NCBI GenBank assembly: GCA_030544235.1
Contig: CM060470.1
Span: 20,710,356 to 20,774,355, forward strand
From: Lepturacanthus savala
Taxonomy: Eukaryota; Chordata; Actinopteri; Scombriformes; Trichiuridae
Reading direction: 5' to 3'
Length of the DNA stretch: 64,000 nt
The position numbers were made by a program, and so were the translations under genes. The notes below the pieces were generated by a model. It searched no databases. It was given only the letters and a program-made list of their open reading frames with translations, and was not told where the DNA came from. This document shows positions 28,346 to 41,300 of the stretch, piece by piece (the first letter of the stretch is position 1; each line of letters starts with the position of its first letter).

Positions 28346-28989
28346 AGGGACAGTCCATGTTTTCAGAGGCCCAAAGCACTGCTGATTCCATCCAATAAAG
28401 GCAGAAAAACACTGATCAGGCTGCTCAAGGTCACATTTTGTCTCAGTAAGACTTAATCAACGGTAAATAAGTGCTACTCTAACTTCCTCTTTCAGCTAGA
28501 ACAGCTGCCAGCTGCTGTACAGCATCAGACTCGTTACTGTATCCGCGGTTTTATCTGTGAAGACGTGGGTGCGAAGTGAAACCAACCTTCACAGGGCACT
28601 AGTTTGACTCTTTATTTGTTTATATTCAACATTAAAAAAATACAATTGTCAGTGGACACATGCAAACCGATATTTTCTTTATTTTTCTTTCATTTCTACA
28701 GCTTAAACACAGTTTTCTTTAAGCATAATGAGACAAACCTTTTCAAAAATGAATCCAAATATATACATGGATTGGCTCAGAATGAATCATCTTCCTGTCC
28801 TGTAAATATACTTCGACATTGAAGAGGAAATACGTAATATTCCAACAGGACGTCACTTATTGGGACTTTTCTGATCTTCTTTGTGAGAAAGAAGCTTGTT
28901 GTATCCTCAGAAGACTCTGCTCACTGCTCAGGCACAGAAAGTACAAACCACTGTTAAATACAGGAACTGCTGATAAATAACCGCCTCTC

Positions 28990-30158
28990 TTCCTTTCTGT
29001 GCTGCAGCATTTGGTGGATGAAGACTCGATTTAGTCACTGACAGGTTTACTCGTGAAGTGGTAAGCTGCTTGATTTATTTTGTGGTTTCTACGTGTTTCT
29101 TGTTTGTGTTTTGATTAGTTTTGTTCAGAAGTTTTTTTTAGTTTTAATTACTTACTTTGCTTTAACTGAAATATGAGTACTCTTAGTGCTTTATCATTCA
29201 CAATCTGTGAATAGGAAGCTCTGTGGCAGCAACGATTATTTTGGTGAACTAGTGTGAGTGTTATGTCACACCATAAACAGTTTGAACTGAATTAAGTTCT
29301 GGGACTTTAGAGTAAAACCAGAATAAAAAGAAACAGATGAAATGTATTAAACATTGACATTTAGCACATTCAGCATATCAGCAGTTTGCAGAACGTGTCA
29401 ACATTTCCCTCTGGAGACTGAGTTGGTTGCAAAGTCTGTCTTAAGTAAAAGTCCTGAATTCAAAATGTTTTAAATAAAAGAACAGATGTATTATCAGCAA
29501 AACATAGTTAAAGTATCAAAAGTAAAATCAGTTATTATATTATTTGTTTTATCACTAAAAACACATGAGAGCCGTTTAATGTTGTATGGAGCCAATTTTA
29601 GATACTTTTGGTGGATTTATAGTAAAAGATATTAGATTATGTTAATAATTCATACAGCATAACACAAAAAATCTAAATATATATAAAAGGATGTAAGGAT
29701 TGTAAGAATGTTAAAATATATTATTTTATGTTATGTTTCATGTGAAAAATACATAAAACTTCAGATAAATGTAGTAGAGTACAAAGTACAATACTGAAGA
29801 CTGAAGCAGAAGTATAAAGTCGCATCAAATGAAAAATACAAGTATCAAGGTGAGTACCTCAAAACGTAAATGTACTTAGTTACTTTCCACCACTGTATAC
29901 ATGAAATACTGGACCTAAGAACAACATAGTAGGGTATAATGTGTTATGACAATATAATGTATGTTAATTTATTTTGGTTAAAGCTAATATAAATCATCAG
30001 TGGTATTGATCAGACGTGTTTAGGTAGTTGTTGTGTATTTTCTGCTGCAGCTGGTAACTCACCACTCAGGAAGCTGTTGCATCAGGAAGTTTGCAGCAAA
30101 GCGTCTGTCGTTAGGAAACCGTCTCTCATCCTGTGTCCAGATGTGAAGCTGCAGGGAC
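28990..30158 (+). other. Candidate 5' UTR exons and start region of rubcnl
   Basis: The sequence before the ATG at 30159 is preceded by a good acceptor (tctgctgcag at 30041-30050), so a 5' UTR exon should begin at 30051. A plausible first exon ends with the donor gtg|gtaagc at 29060-29061, about 90 bp downstream of a TATA-like gataaataa (~28969). The intervening 29.4-29.9 kb contains a hAT-type repeat. This model rests only on splice signals. Confidence 0.3.
29430..29895 (+). mobile_element. hAT-type repeat in the rubcnl 5' region
   Basis: Contains cttaagtaaaagtcctgaa and ends at cttagttactttccaccactg (within 29875-29895). Same family as 21932-22411. It lies between the two candidate 5' UTR exons of rubcnl. 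Confidence 0.55.
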
Positions 30159-33149
30159 ATGTCCTCCACCTCCCTCCACAGATCCAGCTATGTCAGCTGG
30201 TGTGTAGAGTCTGCACCTGCAGCTGCAGCTCGGACAGCAGCAGCAGATCCACCTCAGTCACAGAGTAGGTACAGATAAGTACAGTACAGAGCTTTACAGC
30301 AGCTGGAACATCATCATTATCAGTAAAACCTGATCAAACCACACATAACCTTTAATTATATCACAGTTTATATCAAAAGATATCTAACTCTACATTACAG
30401 TGCATAATACTGTATATCTCATATTATTATATAATAATACTATATTATTGTTTTTGTATTTTGTATATTACATCCTATATCATGGTATTCTTTTCATGTT
30501 TTCATAGTGTTGCATTACAATTTCTATATAGTCTACACTTAAAAAAAATCTCATCAGGTAAAAATATCTTGTTTTCAGTACAAATAGGTCAATATTAATG
30601 GAATTCAATAGAAAAACGATAATTAAGGTGAAATACTACTACTAATAATAATAATTTTATTTGTAAGGGCTTTTAGAGTTCTCAAATTCATTTACATTTA
30701 CAGGAGAGAAAAAACATAATGCATACATAAATTATGAAATACAAATCTGAATTAAAAAGTGAAATTATGAGATAAAAATTCCAAAATATGAATTAAAAAT
30801 TTAATTGTGAGATTAAAAAAAAGATTAAAAGTATAAGATGAGTTAAAATAGATATCATAATAAACTGTCCAAACAAGTAAAAGAAAAGAAGAACAAAAGA
30901 AAAACAAAACAAGTAATATGCAAAATGATCTGCCAATGAGAGCAAGTTAGATAATTCTACTCAATATTGGACCAATCGTACCAAACACAAGATATTTTTT
31001 AATAAATGTATATTTTCATGACCTTTTTCTGTGTTATTTGCTATAAACACAACATTTCCTTCGTGTTTCTTGATAAGTTCAGAACAGTTAGGACATAACT
31101 TTCCACTCCCCTGAATGAGAAAGAGTGGGTGTACATTTCCACATAATATGTCACATTTTCCTCTTCAACAAAAAAAATTCCTCTGATATTTCTAGTTACG
31201 AAGATCAAAACTAAAACTCCCCTGATATGTATTTAAGGAGGAAAGTGCCAAAAATGAAATATGTTGATAAAGTACTTTAATATTTATTATTTAATAAATC
31301 TGTCTCTTCCAGAAGTGTTTTCTCATCACATTCAACAGTCGTCCAGTGGAGGATCAACCCCAGTTCTCCTTCTTTCACCACCGGAAACAAGCGGAGAAGA
31401 AACAGAGGCAACATTTTCCCATCACTCCAGCTGTGCTCCATCCTCACACAACGCTGCTATCAGTCATAGTGATGAAGAGGAGGATGATGATGACAGGGAA
31501 AATGGTGGAAAGAAGAACTTCTCACCTCCAGGGGACAAAGTCTTTCTCCTTCCCAGGAGCAGTCCAGTCATCTCCAGACGCCACAGGCCTGTTTCCTGGG
31601 ATGGAGGCACTGACCCGCCTGCTGCATCCAGGTAAAACTGCTAACATGAAAGTTTAAAAACATTTATTCTGTCAGTGCTTGTGATTTACAAGTTGTTGTA
31701 TCAAAAAAATAAAGTATAAAGTCAACAGCTTTCCTCTCTGTAACTCTGGTTTGAGAAATAGGGGACAAAAAAGATAATGAGCAATTTGAATCTCATTTCC
31801 TGCATTTCTACAAACACTGGGCTATACAGTAATCAGTTACACAATCTGGAAAGTAATTGATTAGGTCATCAGGCTGAATCAGAACAGCAGGAGACTAAAG
31901 ATAAAACTACTGTATTAAGAAGTACCGTTTAACCCAAAATTTTACTGAACTTTACATGACCTATTCAATTATTGATATAGCCAACAGTGTGTGTGTGTGT
32001 GTGTATGTGTGTGTGTGTATGTGTGTGTGTGTGTATGTGTGTGTGTGTGTGTGTGCCTGGCAGCTCATTTTACATGGCCCATTACATGCACAGACTTACG
32101 GGATTTGTTGAGAGACATAAAAGCTCATAAATGTTTAAATGGAGACAAGCTGTCTTCTTCGCACAACTTCAAGGTGCATTCAGGCGCACCTCGTTAATTC
32201 CAAAATCTATTCTAGATTGGCCATGAAGGTTGTTTAAAGCAGAAAATTTTCCATGTTTCCAAATTTCCCTCTGTTGACATACATCTGTCATTACTTTCTT
32301 TCTTGTTCTTTCACTGCATAATATTTGCATAGCAATACAAAACCATAGATTCTTAGATATCAGCATATTCTCTAGATTTGCAATGATTTTAATAATTTAA
32401 TCATAATTAGAGGCTAAAATCACAAGAACAATATTCATTTCTACATTGGAATATTACATATATTTATAGGTCTATGTGGCTAAGTGCTCTACCCCTACAC
32501 CACAGCCTTGATATTGAGTCCCCAGATGATTCTTTCCGATAAAATTATTAAGGTGAAGTGTTGACATTTGAAAGCAGATAAGAACAGTATGATGAAACTA
32601 GAGAAATACTACTTACTGATGAGATCACTGTAACATGGAGGACACCCAGTGAAAGTGCAGATCTCAATCTACATATCAATTGTTTTGATAGGCTAAGTAA
32701 CACTGGATTTATTATAAATCTCTTACTTCCTTACTTTCCTGTACACTTTGTTACGTCGGCTACAAGATCGGTGCAGGAAGAGACAGGACAACAGAGCTTT
32801 GAATTCTAACTAAAATGCTGGGCAGCAACATTAGTAGGAGCCCTGTGATGAGGAGTTCTACACTGTAACTAAAGAGCTGCTGCAGGATGGCACTGTGATA
32901 TGCAAGTCTATGGGATTTTAACTTTTAATGATAATAATGATAAAATGAATATCTATCAAGAAAATTCAATATAAAACAAGGATATATACCATTATGCCAT
33001 GTGCAGCTATATCTGAAAGTTGAGGTTAAAAACCAAACTAACACAAACAGGCTTCATGCTGACAGCTTATGTTTTAGGGCGTCTGTTAACTCAGCTCAGT
33101 GGATGTGAAACTGCAGACAGCAGATTGAAATATCACTGGTGTCATTGAA

Positions 33150-33248
<99 letters not shown>

Positions 33249-33319
33249 CGCGCGCGCGCATGGTCACTACAGATTAAATGGGACTGAAGTCCTCATTCTA
33301 TCTGAAAGCAGAGGGGAAA

Positions 33320-33409
<90 letters not shown>

Positions 33410-36236
33410 TTCAATCTTAAATCTTACCAGATGCTTTTGGACCTTTAAAAATGCACATTTCTATCAATAGTGCAGTTATTTATTCAATTAATCAGCTTTC
33501 AAATCTGCTGATGCATTCCAGCATGAAACCACAATTAGAGCTTGTGTGACAGCAATGAAATCGTTTTTTTTTTACAGTTATGAACACTGATAAAGAAAAT
33601 AAGCATAAAGATAAAGTTTACACACAGAGAAATATAAGATTATTGCAATCGTTCTAAAATCCTGCTGAGTCACTTTGAAACCACTTGATGGTGCCAGAGT
33701 GTGGAAGTTTTTAAGATGGTGGTTGTTGAAAATAATCCACCATTAGTATCCACCATAGACCATTAGTAAAACTGATTTAAAACATTAAACATGATTCAAA
33801 TATACAGAACCATATAAATCTGTTTGTGTTGTTTTACAATCTGTTCATTGCCTTGTTTTCTGTGAAACAACTGAATGACTGAGTTATAACTTAATGTCCG
33901 TAAAGTTGTTGGTGGCTGACATGATGTAAGGAAACGGAAAGTAAAGAGACTTTATATGTTTTATTATTGTTATTATTATTATTTATGCAATGAGGATTTT
34001 ATAGCTGAATGTAAGAAGCGAGGCACATAAAAAGCCTTTTGGTTGGACAGCAAACTCTCCTCAAATCCACATGGTGCTGTTTCTTTCAGTGTTTAATTCA
34101 TTTTTAATGTCACCCTTAATGTCATTGATTAGTTGTATTTTCAAGAAACATACAGTTCTTTGTTAAAACACCGGTTTAATCTGATTGATACAGGATCTGT
34201 TAAAGGAGTATTCACGAGTTTATTGATCTAAAACAAGCCTGTTATTTCCCTTCTTGTCATTAAATCAACACCTTTCACCTTTCTGTCAAGTTTGTTTTAT
34301 CTCAAGCATTTGTTCACTTCTTTATCGTTGCTATAGATACTTTTATATATATGTTATATAATAAATATCATTAATAATGAGCAGTGAATATGACCTAAAG
34401 AGTTAATAAGAAATATACAAATATGGAATAAGTCAAAATGAGTCATATAAGCGTTATGAGCGTTTGTGCTACAGAAGAAGATATTGTTCTGGGTTCAGCA
34501 GCTGATTCTTTGCTCTAGAAAACTGTTCCTTAGTCTGTTTGTCTGTGAGCTGATGACATTGTGCAACATTTCTGCTTCTAGCTCGGATTCTCCATCTCCT
34601 CGCTCTGGTTCTCTGATCCCGGATCAGTGTGGGCACCTGACAGTTGCCAGCACGGAGGATCAAGGATCCAAACCAAGCTCGACTCACAGCTCGGCCCCGG
34701 TGCAGGAGGACAAGAAGCCGAGATACATCTCAGTCTTATTGAACCTGAACCAGCTGCTCAACCTTCCCTTCAGTGGACAGCAGGGATCCACTCACACATC
34801 AGGTAGAACAGAATATTCAGTATTCCTGGTATCTACTGACCCTGCTGCATCAGTATTTATATACACGGAAACCTACTGTTTCCTAAAAAGCTTAAGGTTA
34901 TGATTCAATCAGCTAAAGCTAATACACCAGCAGCTCCAGTGTTTGAAATCCAGAATATGTCTAACCCAACAAATCACTCATGACTTCATATTTTTATCAA
35001 CATCAAAATGTACCAATATACTTCAGAGTCTGCATTTGATGAAGCTGCAGGAGTAACTCAAACATCTCAACCAGGTTCTCATTAGCTTTGGTGCATTTCT
35101 CACATCAATATTAAAAATGTACATAACAGTTAGTTCAACCTACACAACATATAGTCATTAGTATATTATAGCAGCAGTTTCTCTTCCTGCAAACAACTTT
35201 CAAAAGTTTTTAGAGATGCATCATCTACTTTCATACATCTCCCTGCTGTCATTCGCTTATGTTATTTAAGTAAAAAGGAACTATATTTTTAAAAGATGAA
35301 CATTCATTCCCTATAAAAAATAATATTTTTTTTCCTTAAAATGTCTCCTAAATTGAACATTTTCTCTCAGGTGAAGCTCAGCTTTAATGAGAAGGGCTGT
35401 GTGAAGCTTTAGTTGTTGATGTTAATAAATGATTTACAGAACTGTTTAGGTTGCATGTCCAGTTCCAGTATTTACTGTAATATTGTTATAGTTGTGCACG
35501 TCTTTACACAAGGGAGTTTATGTTTGTATAAATAGGGTGGAAAATCCATGAATTTTCAAGGTTGGAAAATCTCATTGGGAATTTACAGGAATATATGGGA
35601 ATAATTGAAAATAATTCAGAAATTTATAAAATTGAAGGTTGGCCCTTAACAGGGAACTTGAATATAGTTGGTAAAAATATATTGTATCATAATCTTGGCT
35701 AAAGTCATAACAATAGGTGTTTAACTTCCCATGGAAGGTTTATGGAAATTTACTGGGAATTTACCAGGCATGTTCTGCCTCTTTGCAACCCTAGTTATAA
35801 ATAATGGTAAATGTATGTTTCCTTTTGCAAATTGCTGTGGATAAATTAAAATCGCAAAGATTATGTGTAGTAAAAATGTGAATATAGGTTACCTCACTAA
35901 ATACAGTAATGTGTAACATTATTAATATCTGTGTAAATAGTTTATAGTTCTGTTTTGAGCATTTCCACGTAGTTTCATCAAGATCTGACCTTTTTGCATT
36001 GAACAAAATGTACAGAGTAAACTCATAATGAAAACATGACAAACATTTGACTGTTGATGATAAACATGGTGTCAGGACTTTTCATTTTGACAACACTGAC
36101 ACTTTTATTGACATGAATTATTGCTTTTGAGGAGTGAACTGTTTGCTTGGAGCAAGTGACTCATTTTTACAGGTTATCAACTTTTCAGCAAAGCAACTGA
36201 GTAAAACTGTAACCAAAACATAATATAAAACATAAA

Positions 36237-36314
<78 letters not shown>

Positions 36315-38282
36315 CCTGCGTGTGTGTCAGACTTCTCTACATCAACACAACCCAGCCAAGAGCGAAGCAGCAGTGGTGGTTTCCCAGAATTCTCTGCCGA
36401 CGTCTTTAAGACCACATGTGACCTAGACAAGGTGTGTTTTAATAAAGCTGCATTCACACAGGATCAGGGACTGTGGCAAAAACTCCAGTTCCCCATTGAT
36501 TTCAGTGGTCTACGCTGCAGGTGTGTGAACCGCAGAAAACACAGCAAGAAGTTGAAACAGGATCAGAAACCTGAGGCCGACCTGACTGATCTGAGCTGCA
36601 AAAACCTGAGGGAGAACAAGAATGTTATTAGGATGTTTCTCTCTGTAATCATTATCACAGCATGAATAAACTCACCAACAACCTCTCACAACCTGCAGGA
36701 AGCTGCTCCAGTGTTGGATCCTTTGCAGATTTATTAATTGATAAAAGAAATGGGACAATACAAAAAAGCTCTATGTATAGAGCTGTGCAGAACATTTAGG
36801 TTGGCTTTGTACATAATGTTCACATTATTAAAAAATTGTAAAAGTCCAAAATAAAATGCAAAGAAAAATGACATAATTGAGGATGTAGCCTTCCTTCTCT
36901 ACTCCGATGATAATAATGACATCAAGCTGCTTAATGACTGTGTGTGTGCAGGAAAACGCTCATTTCATCGTGTTGGACATGGTGCTGGAGGTGCTGGAAG
37001 GTGCAAAGTGGACTCTGAGTTTTGATCAGAGGACGTCGATGATGGACTCAAACTACAATAAAGACGCTGAAGCTGCGGAGGAACAGGAACAGAGCTTTGA
37101 TACAGACACACACACACACTCCTGCTGTAATGGAGGTGAACAAGAGGCTGATCAGAACAGACTTCCTGAAGGAGATGATGAGAGATCACACAGAAACACA
37201 CACTCCTCTAACACTACTGAACAGGATGAAGAGGAGGAGGAAGCAGAGAAGAAGAAGCATCAACCAAAGACGTTGTCTGTTCTCTCCACCGACAGCGGAT
37301 TTGAAGGTGAAATCATTTTCGCTGTATGTTTCCTGGCAGATACAAATATTTATGTTAATTAGATTTAAAGACACAGTCCTCCTAAATAAATTACTTTCAA
37401 ATAACTCAGATAAAGTCTAATTAAAATGTCTTACTAAGGAATGCCCTGTGCCTCCATAGACACGTCCCCTTCACTTTGCAAAGTGCTTATTTTGACACCT
37501 TTTTTCAATTTCAGTTTAAATTATTCGCTATCATCTGTAAACAGAAAGTCCAGATGAGAGAAGCTCTGAGTTGTTAAAATAGCTTTAAACTTTCCTTCAA
37601 CTGGTAGGATGCTTTGCTTTGTTAAGTGCTTTATTCATTTTGTATTATAAGATGCTAAAATCCTCTTTGACAGTATTTAGATGTCCTAACAGCACTTTTC
37701 TACTGGTAGAATACTACGAAATAGAACATTTCACACTGATTGTTGAATATTGCATCACACATAAAAACAACACTAGTATCTTATTTATTCTGTTTTTGTA
37801 TTTCAGACTGTGGATCAGACACGATGCTGTTCACACACGCGGCTTCTCTCAACACGTAAGAAAAACACACACACATCTCTAAATCTAGTTCAGAGCATGT
37901 GATTTCTGAAATAATCAGTGTTTTCGCTGAACTCAGCGCGGAGCGGCTGGCCGAGCAGCTGGTGAAGGAGTTCAGGAACAGCTGGATTCCTTCTGACGGG
38001 CCTCAACGAGGACGCAAGAGCCTACGGAGCTCGCTGCAGGAGGTCAGAACACGTCCAGAGAACAAATCACCTCCAGTATATGTATGTAGTCTTCAAGCTA
38101 TAGCAACATCCACGAGATTCACTCTCTGTCCTCACCAGTTACCAGGGACTGGAGTCGTGGCTCCGAGCAGCGAGAGCCTGGCAGAAGAAATCAGACTGAG
38201 GACCAGGATGAGAGGGTCACTGTGTTGGGCACCACCACGATTCCAGATCATCTTCACTGTGCAGCCAACACACAGGTGGGTG

Positions 38283-38345
<63 letters not shown>

Positions 38346-41300
38346 GGATGTCCAAATTCTCTGTTTCCAGCTTCTCAAAACTGATTACTTTCTGGTTTCT
38401 TTAGTCTTCTATGATAGTAAACTGATGGTCTTTGGGGTGTGGGCTGTCGGCCTGGACAAAAAAAGACATTTTAGGTTGAATCTTCAGCTTTGAGATACAG
38501 TGATCAATATTTTACATAATTTTATGAACCAGACAACCAATCGATAAATCATTTCAATAATTGGTAGATTAATTGACTATCAAAATATTTAGCTGCAGCC
38601 CTAATTAAAAAGTACATTATGTTAATAATATTTCCTTACTTTAACCTAAATAGATTTGATTTTGACTGTTTGTTTCCTCCAGACGTAACAAAGTCATGGC
38701 TTTACAACACTTCCTGTGTGCAGGCTGTGGGACGGGGGTCGAGCCCAGTGAGTATGAGACTGTAAAGATAACACTGAGCAGCACCTTTTTCTCCTCTTCT
38801 GTCAGATTTACAAAAGAAGAGCACATAGCTGTCATCTTCAGCTTCACCTATCTATATCTAACATCTAAAACTGATCTGCTGTCCAAATTACTGACTTTTT
38901 TTCCTTGTTTTGACCACATTCTTGTTTTGTTTCAAATAATAATATCATATATATATATAATTATATAATTATAAACTTGATTTGTATAGCACCTTTCACA
39001 CAGAAAAACATGTTAGTGAAGACATTAGGAACAGTATTAGAGAATTAAAACCCATTTAAGATGATGAGGGAAAAATACATAAAATGTGAAGGAAAAATAA
39101 AGGAAAATAGAATAATAAGTACTAATGATTTTATCTCTGAATTATCTCTGACCAGAAAGACTATGTTAGTCAGACTGGTTTGTAAACATCTTGCACATCT
39201 GTCACAAACACCAGTATAGTGATGAGAATGAATGATCACCCATCGTCTCTGTGACAAATACGCCGTTCCTGCCACCGCTTCACAGTTAAACCACTCTGTA
39301 GGAAATGTAGTGTTATTATTAGAGGTGACTTAATCTGACACATGTTGTACTATAGACAGAAAAAGCACAGACCAAAGTGTCCTTTAAAGTGTAGACTCTG
39401 GAGAAAAGATGTGTAGATGTAATATTCCACTATACAAGTTATTCCAATGGTATAACATATGGTTTTAATTGTAGAAGAATAAGACAAACTTGATGATAAA
39501 TGGTGAGGTACACTACCGTTCAAGTAGTTGTAAAATGAATAGACAATTTTATTATATTATCCTTCTGATGCAATGAACAAACACATTGTACCATTAGAAC
39601 ACTGGAGTGATAGTTTCTGGAAATGGGCCTCTGTACACCTATGTAGATATTGCACCAAAAAACTAAAATTTGCAACTAGAATAGTCACATTAGCAATGTA
39701 AAGAGTGTATTTCTGATTAGTTTAAAGTTATCATCATTGGAAAAAACAGTGCTTTTCTTTCAAAATAAGGGCATTTCTAAGCAACCCCAAACTTTTACAC
39801 GATAGTGTAAGTGTGTTTCTTTCAGTATAGAGTATATAATCCGTTGAAAAAGAAAAAAAAAATAACAATAAAACTGCTGTGGTTTCACAACCATCAATCC
39901 ACCATGTTACATCTCCATGTTTCTACAGAAGCTCAGAACAGACAAACCAAGCAATAGCTCCAGAGAAAAACATTTTCTTGTGTGTTTTTCGTGTTTTTTG
40001 ACAGCCACCATAGGTCAACTATATACTTGAGGTTGCAATCTGCAAGCTCGCCACTGGAAGAAGCCAGAAACTACATACTGTACCTTTAAGAAATAATATA
40101 TTATTTCATGATGAACTGTACTGTCCTAATTTGTTCACTTAATACTAAAGTACATGCTAATAAAAAGCATGTCTGAGTTATGTTCCTCTCTCTTTGCCAC
40201 CAGGATACATCAAGAAACTGCGTTACTGTGAATACCTTGGCAGGTATGTAGAATGTGTTAGTAGTTATTTCACTTTATTTCACTTTGTCCTGTGTAGGAT
40301 ATTAATGTTTATAGCAAATTTCATGGTTTACCATCAAAGTTTACCTCATGGTGACACTAAAGAAAATGGGGACTAAGGTTATTAGGATTCATCCTTTGGG
40401 AACCATGAATGAATGTAGAATTTTGTATTTCATGAGATATTTTATCAGGATTCAACCTCTGGAGTCAATGTCAGTGAGCATTTTCAGCAGAGCTATAACA
40501 ATAACATTGGAAAAACCTGAAAATGTAAAAGATGAGGATTGGTAATTGTACTTTTTATTGAAATAAGTCGACATTTACAAAAGCATCAAATTAAACAGTG
40601 TTTCCATAACTGTGAGAAATATCTTCCACGTTGTTTGTTCTACACCAACTCTTTTTTTTTTTGCTAAAAAAAACTCAACACAATTCAGTATTACATTTTC
40701 AGTCTATTTTCAGTCATTATTTTTAGTTAAATGTAATTTAGTTAAATAAATTTTATGAGCTAATTCTAACTCATTTGACAGGTATTTCTGTGACTGCTGC
40801 CACAGCGGCTCTGAGGCTGTGATTCCTGGTCGAGTTCTCTCCTGCTGGGACTTTAGCAGGTAAAAAAATAAACTAATAAAAATTATTAGTATTATATATT
40901 TATTTTATACTACACCTCAGATGGAATATGTCACTGTAATGCTGATATTTCAGATACACTGTGAGTGATTTCTCCAAACAGCTGCTGGACTCAGTGTGGT
41001 ATCAGCCTCTGTTTGACCTCACCTGTGTTGGTAAGACGCTCTACAGCAAAGTGAAAGAACTGGACAAGTTCAGGGTGAGTTAAAGACAGAATTATTATTC
41101 GTGTTCTGGTCATGGTCACATTTTTTGAAGTATTGCTCTTTTATGTTTCCTGTTTTAGACAAAGAAGATTATTTACTATAGAAAATGAAACAAGAATTTC
41201 CCCAAAACAGTTTAACTGGAAGACAAATGTAGGATCGAAACTGAAAAATAGAGGAACTATACCAGAACCTGTTTGTTTCATTTAGTGCAGTGACATTGCT

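Larger units (their letters stand above)
23286..28989. other. Intergenic region between lrch1 and rubcnl
   Basis: No coding exon was recognised. Besides the SINE, Rex3, hAT fragment and microsatellites listed, it is AT-rich unique sequence. Divergent regulatory elements for the two genes could lie here, but none is visible by eye. Confidence 0.6.

Noticed and set aside
31346..31657. Alternative reading frame across rubcnl exon 2
   Set aside because: The other frame joins exons 1 and 3 in phase at both splice sites; this one does not.
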